The notes below the pieces were generated by a model, which was not told the origin of the DNA, ran no database searches, and saw only the letters and a program-made list of their open reading frames with translations. A DNA stretch of 64,000 nt from Enterobacter cloacae complex sp. R_G8 (GTDB taxonomy: Bacteria; Pseudomonadota; Gammaproteobacteria; Enterobacterales; Enterobacteriaceae): the NCBI RefSeq assembly GCF_024599795.1, contig NZ_CP102246.1, positions 4,464,001 through 4,528,000 of the forward strand, given 5' to 3'. Shown here piece after piece: positions 61,250 to 64,000 of this stretch (position 1 is the first letter of the stretch; the number at the start of each line of letters is the position of its first letter). The translations under genes and the position numbers were made by a program.

Positions 61250-62521
61250 ATGACAATGATCGGCGTGTACGCAGACTGGGAAGGTTTGAATGGCCCCAAG
61301 AGGATTGGGTTCCTGCACAGCCGACGAACCCGTGCACGTGAATTATTTGAATTTGAGTACGATCCACAGGCACTGGCCGATCCTCAGTTAAATGTCCTGC
61401 AGCTTGACCCGGAAATTGGCTTGTTTGCAGGTGCTCAGTACCCAACGCCTCCGCGCGATAAATTCGGTATGTTCGGTGACTCCAGCCCGGACCGCTGGGG
61501 ACGGATGTTGATGAAACGACGTCTGGAACGGGATATCCGTGAAGGGATCAGGGCAGAAGGAACGCAACTGTATGAATCCGACTATTTACTGGGCGTACAC
61601 GATCTTTATCGGGTTGGCGCTTTGCGTTATCGACTGGAAGACGAAGGTGAATTTCTCGATAACCGAATCGACATAGCGGCACCGCCTTTTACCGAAATCG
61701 CTGCATTAGAGAGAGCAAGTCGGGCACTGGAGGACGATCCCGATAACCGCGCACTCATGGGCCAGGAATGGCTAAGGATGCTGATTGCACCCGGCGGTTC
61801 TCTGGGCGGCGCTCGCCCAAAGGCCAGCGTTGCGGATGACAATGGACATCTTTATATCGCTAAATTTCCCAGCACCAGAGATGAGTATGATGTTGGCGGC
61901 TGGGAGATGGTCGTTAATGCGCTTGCCGTCGGTTGCGGGCTCAACGTAGCTGCCGCCGAAGCGCACAAATTTGCCAGCGACCATCACTGTTTCATGGTGC
62001 GCCGTTTCGACCGGACCGATACTGGCCAGCGTCTTCATTTTGCTTCCGCCATGACATTAACCAGACATCAGGATGGCGAGGATGCCTCAACAGGCGTCAG
62101 CTATCTGGAACTTGCTGAAGTTCTGATAAGGCACGGCGCACAAACCCAGGCTGACCTGCGCGAACTCTGGTCGCGGATCGTTTTTAATATTTTGGTATCG
62201 AACACTGACGATCACCTGCGTAACCACGGGTTTATTCTGGTCCCTGGTAAAGGCTGGCGTCTCTCCGAAGCTTACGATATGAACCCGGTCTCCAGAGCAG
62301 ACGGTTTGAAGTTAAATATTACAGAGGCGGACAATGCGCTTGATCTGGAGTTAGCGCGGGAAGTCTCTGACTATTTCCGGCTTAATCTAAAGCAAGCGGA
62401 TGAAATTATTGCTGACTTCAGAGGAATAGTCAGTCAGTGGAGAGCTCTTGCGGAAAGGCTTGCTCTGCCCTTTCGCGAGCAGGAACAGATGGCGGATGCA
62501 TTCAGGCTAGCCGACATATAA
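61250..62521 (+). CDS. HipA-family serine/threonine kinase toxin
   Basis: A 423-residue HipA-type kinase. The Ser-containing G-loop segment is PGGSLGGARPKAS (residues about 181-193). The catalytic loop is NTDDHLRNHGF (318-328), and AYDMNP with Asp343 is the metal-binding site. Known HipA toxins phosphorylate GltX; target specificity differs between subfamilies. Catalytic residues appear intact. The gene is paired with the XRE antitoxin and followed by an inverted-repeat terminator. Confidence 0.9.
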   Translation: MTMIGVYADWEGLNGPKRIGFLHSRRTRARELFEFEYDPQALADPQLNVLQLDPEIGLFAGAQYPTPPRDKFGMFGDSSPDRWGRMLMKRRLERDIREGIRAEGTQLYESDYLLGVHDLYRVGALRYRLEDEGEFLDNRIDIAAPPFTEIAALERASRALEDDPDNRALMGQEWLRMLIAPGGSLGGARPKASVADDNGHLYIAKFPSTRDEYDVGGWEMVVNALAVGCGLNVAAAEAHKFASDHHCFMVRRFDRTDTGQRLHFASAMTLTRHQDGEDASTGVSYLELAEVLIRHGAQTQADLRELWSRIVFNILVSNTDDHLRNHGFILVPGKGWRLSEAYDMNPVSRADGLKLNITEADNALDLELAREVSDYFRLNLKQADEIIADFRGIVSQWRALAERLALPFREQEQMADAFRLADI

Positions 62522-62551
62522 TCGGGCTTATTCGCGTACTACTTCACTGCC

Positions 62552-62725
62552 ATGTCTTTTTCAGCTGATAGCAGGATCCCCGATACCCGGGTCGCCGGGA
62601 GCGACATTTATATTGATACGGCTGAGGACGCGCCGGAAGACCGGTTGTAGAAAATTATCTATAACGCCAGACGCAATAATATCAGCTGCGTCTGGGTAGA
62701 CGGCAAAACCGTCAATATTCAGTAG
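62552..62725 (+). pseudogene. Small ORF interrupted by an in-frame TAG
   Basis: A frame of 57 codons with TAG at codon 33 (62648-62650). Translation reads SDIYIDTAEDAPEDRL before the stop and KIIYNARRNNISCVWVDGK after it. Both parts look protein-like, and the second part ends in a natural TAG. I do not recognise the family. It could be a decayed accessory gene, or the stop could be a sequencing error. Confidence 0.4.
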
Positions 62726-62744
62726 CGCTTGCATAATAATCCCG

Positions 62745-62776
62745 CCCCTGAGAAAACACCTGTATTTTCTCAGGGG
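62745..62776 (+). terminator. Strong inverted repeat after the hipBA region
   Basis: CCCCTGAGAAAA (62745-62756) and TTTTCTCAGGGG (62765-62776) form a perfect 12-bp stem with an 8-nt loop. The rest of 62777-63065 is AT-rich and shows no gene; the lectin promoter should be here. Confidence 0.7.
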
Positions 62777-63065
62777 AATTAAATTGCTATATATAACCCT
62801 CGCTTTTCATTCAGAACCGTTTTTTGCCAACGCAAATTAACTCAGATTTATCTTAAAAGGCAAATACTCAAACCCAGGCATGACCTGTTTTTAGCAAAAT
62901 AACGCCCATCAATTCGTTATTTTTATATTTGCCGTCACCGATAACCAATTCTACGCTGTCTACGTCACACGGTCTCGTACCGTTGATATCAGATAACTAT
63001 TATCACGCCGGGAATAATTAAGCCCTGCTGAAATACATAACCTGACATCCGAAGGGAGATAGAAC

Positions 63066-63830
63066 ATGTCTAGAAAAAGCGCATGGTCTGGCGCCATTGA
63101 TTCAACAAAAGAACAGGGTATAAATACCGGTCTGAAGGTCAACCAAGGCGATAAGATCACCATTATCGCTACGGGCCTGATCAAATATGGCAAGGAAGAT
63201 CACGCATGGGCTTACCCGGGCGGTAATATTGGCAAGAACGGGCAAAAAAAGGATATTGCCATCCTTAAGGCGCGTTTTAGCGAATCTGGCAAAAGCTATG
63301 ATATCGGTACCGGCGTATATCAACTGGCTACACCGGAAAGCGGCGAGCTGAGATTATTTATTAGCGACTCATCCCACAGTGATAATACCGGTTCATTCCA
63401 GGCGGATGTTTATCTTGGGAGTGATGAAGAACTCGCGACACAAGACCCCGTTCAGTGGAAAGGCCACATTCCTGCAACCAGCAGTGAATGGGTGAAGACC
63501 GGGATCACCGTCCGCCAGGGCGATAGCATTCTGCTGGTTGCTGCAGGTCAGGCCCAGTATGACAGCCGCGGGCGCACCTTCGGACCGGATGGCGACAGCC
63601 AGCATCCTTCCGCTAAGGCACCAGACCCGTCGTTTGTTCTGCCGGGTGCCATTGCTGGTGCGCTGTTGATTAAAACAGGCGAGCACATCCATTCAATCGG
63701 TTCCGGCGGCAAGCCGTGGAAAGCCCCGGTAGAGGGTGAAATCGCCTTTATTTTTAACGATACCAATAAGGCATCGGAATATGCCAATAACACGGGCGGT
63801 TACGATGTGAATCTGATCGTGACGCGCTAA
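63066..63830 (+). CDS. Tandem LecA (PA-IL)-like galactose-binding lectin
   Basis: A 254-residue protein made of two LecA-type domains. Domain 2 (residues about 128-253) closely follows Pseudomonas LecA, with Tyr165 (AAGQAQYD), His180 in GPDGDSQHP, and the Ca/galactose loop NDTNKASEYANNTGG (Asp232, Asn241, Asn242). Domain 1 (about 5-117) keeps the fold but has a shorter loop (SDSSHSDNTGSF). There is no signal peptide, as with LecA itself. It follows a GGGAGA ribosome site and stands alone. Confidence 0.87.
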   Translation: MSRKSAWSGAIDSTKEQGINTGLKVNQGDKITIIATGLIKYGKEDHAWAYPGGNIGKNGQKKDIAILKARFSESGKSYDIGTGVYQLATPESGELRLFISDSSHSDNTGSFQADVYLGSDEELATQDPVQWKGHIPATSSEWVKTGITVRQGDSILLVAAGQAQYDSRGRTFGPDGDSQHPSAKAPDPSFVLPGAIAGALLIKTGEHIHSIGSGGKPWKAPVEGEIAFIFNDTNKASEYANNTGGYDVNLIVTR

Positions 63831-63836
63831 AGTGAT

Positions 63837-63863
63837 GCAGGGTGAAATTCATTTTCACCCTGC
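63837..63863 (+). terminator. Stem-loop after the lectin gene
   Basis: GCAGGGTGAAA (63837-63847) and TTTCACCCTGC (63853-63863) form a perfect 11-bp stem with a 5-nt loop. The T-run is weak. It could serve both directions. Confidence 0.65.
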
Positions 63864-63872
63864 GGTCTATGT

Positions 63873-63971
63873 TCAGGCATTACGCTTAATGACCGGTATA
63901 TCACCGGTATCATTCAACGCCCCCGGAAACGTTTTTAACCACTGCGCGACTTTCTGTTTATTTATATTCAT
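63873..63971 (-). CDS. Short ORF at the right edge, possibly the 3' end of a longer gene
   Basis: A 32-residue frame starting MNINKQKVAQWLKTFPG and ending IPVIKRNA. A GGAAGGG ribosome-like site is 9 bp upstream. The frame has no stop codon upstream to the window edge, so it may instead be the end of a larger gene. No family recognised. Confidence 0.4.
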   Translation of the reverse strand: MNINKQKVAQWLKTFPGALNDTGDIPVIKRNA

Positions 63972-64000
63972 CACACTCATCCCTTCCAGGCATCCCCATA

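Noticed and set aside
1..64000. CRISPR array, tRNA or rRNA genes
   Set aside because: No regularly spaced 25-40-bp direct repeats, no cloverleaf-like sequence and no rRNA signature were noticed when reading the window; a covariance-model search could still find a missed small RNA.

Overview
The window looks like chromosome from Enterobacter or a close relative in the Enterobacteriaceae. It has the 4-hydroxyphenylacetate (hpa) catabolic cluster beside btsT-yjiX-yjiA, the yjiN/yjiR/yjiS genes, a 141-residue chromosomal-type FosA, and enterobacterial REP-like repeats between genes. Most of the window is GC-rich. Two segments are visibly AT-rich and look acquired: about 14.1-16.6 kb and about 22.2-25.5 kb.

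Layout. (1) 1-9.4 kb: hpaG (3' end), E, D, F, H, I, X, A, B, C, a near-complete meta-cleavage route from 4-hydroxyphenylacetate to central metabolism, with its permease and AraC-type activator. (2) 9.5-14.1 kb: a WYL-type regulator, then the pyruvate symporter btsT with a CRP-like site and paired BtsR-type repeats, then yjiX and yjiA. (3) 14.1-16.4 kb: an AT-rich pair encoding a WaaL-like O-antigen ligase and a GT8 glycosyltransferase. (4) 16.6-22.2 kb: a secreted phytase-like protein with a possible Pho box, YfaZ plus a small lipoprotein, succinate-semialdehyde dehydrogenase, an AraC regulator and a LysE exporter. (5) 22.3-25.3 kb: an AT-rich accessory block with a truncated Mrr-like restriction gene, an unknown protein, and an orphan type VI secretion module (DUF2778 peptidoglycan effector, secreted partner, Hcp). 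(6) 25.5-35.7 kb: yjiN, a MarR-controlled HlyD/DUF2955 efflux operon, an IS481-family element with 5-bp target duplications, a small ArsR/ACT/ABM operon, an aldehyde dehydrogenase with a divergent LysR regulator, and an AhpD-like protein. (7) 35.8-42.2 kb: two MocR-type regulators with yjiS between them, the ribosomal oxygenase RoxA, a ClpP-like protease, a DeoR regulator and a VOC protein.

(8) 42.4-55.2 kb is the most unusual block. A FixJ-like response regulator converges on a 1860-residue kinase-like/AAA/GAF/PAS/histidine-kinase protein. That gene is in an apparent operon with a receiver-only protein, two XapX membrane proteins and a YcaC-like hydrolase. Divergent to this operon are a YtcJ-like amidohydrolase, DoxX, an MFS exporter with a fused C-terminal domain, and a haloperoxidase-type hydrolase. 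The divergent promoter region holds four GTATA repeats at an exact 16-bp spacing. This reads as a self-contained sensing and catabolic or detoxification island whose substrate is unknown.

(9) 55.2-64 kb: a GPH-family sugar symporter with a GH5-like glycosidase and LacI regulator, fosA, a second tryptophanyl-tRNA synthetase preceded by a short leader peptide with tandem Trp codons and a complete-looking attenuator, a hipBA toxin-antitoxin pair, a degraded small ORF, and a tandem LecA (PA-IL)-like lectin. No tRNA, rRNA or CRISPR array was seen.
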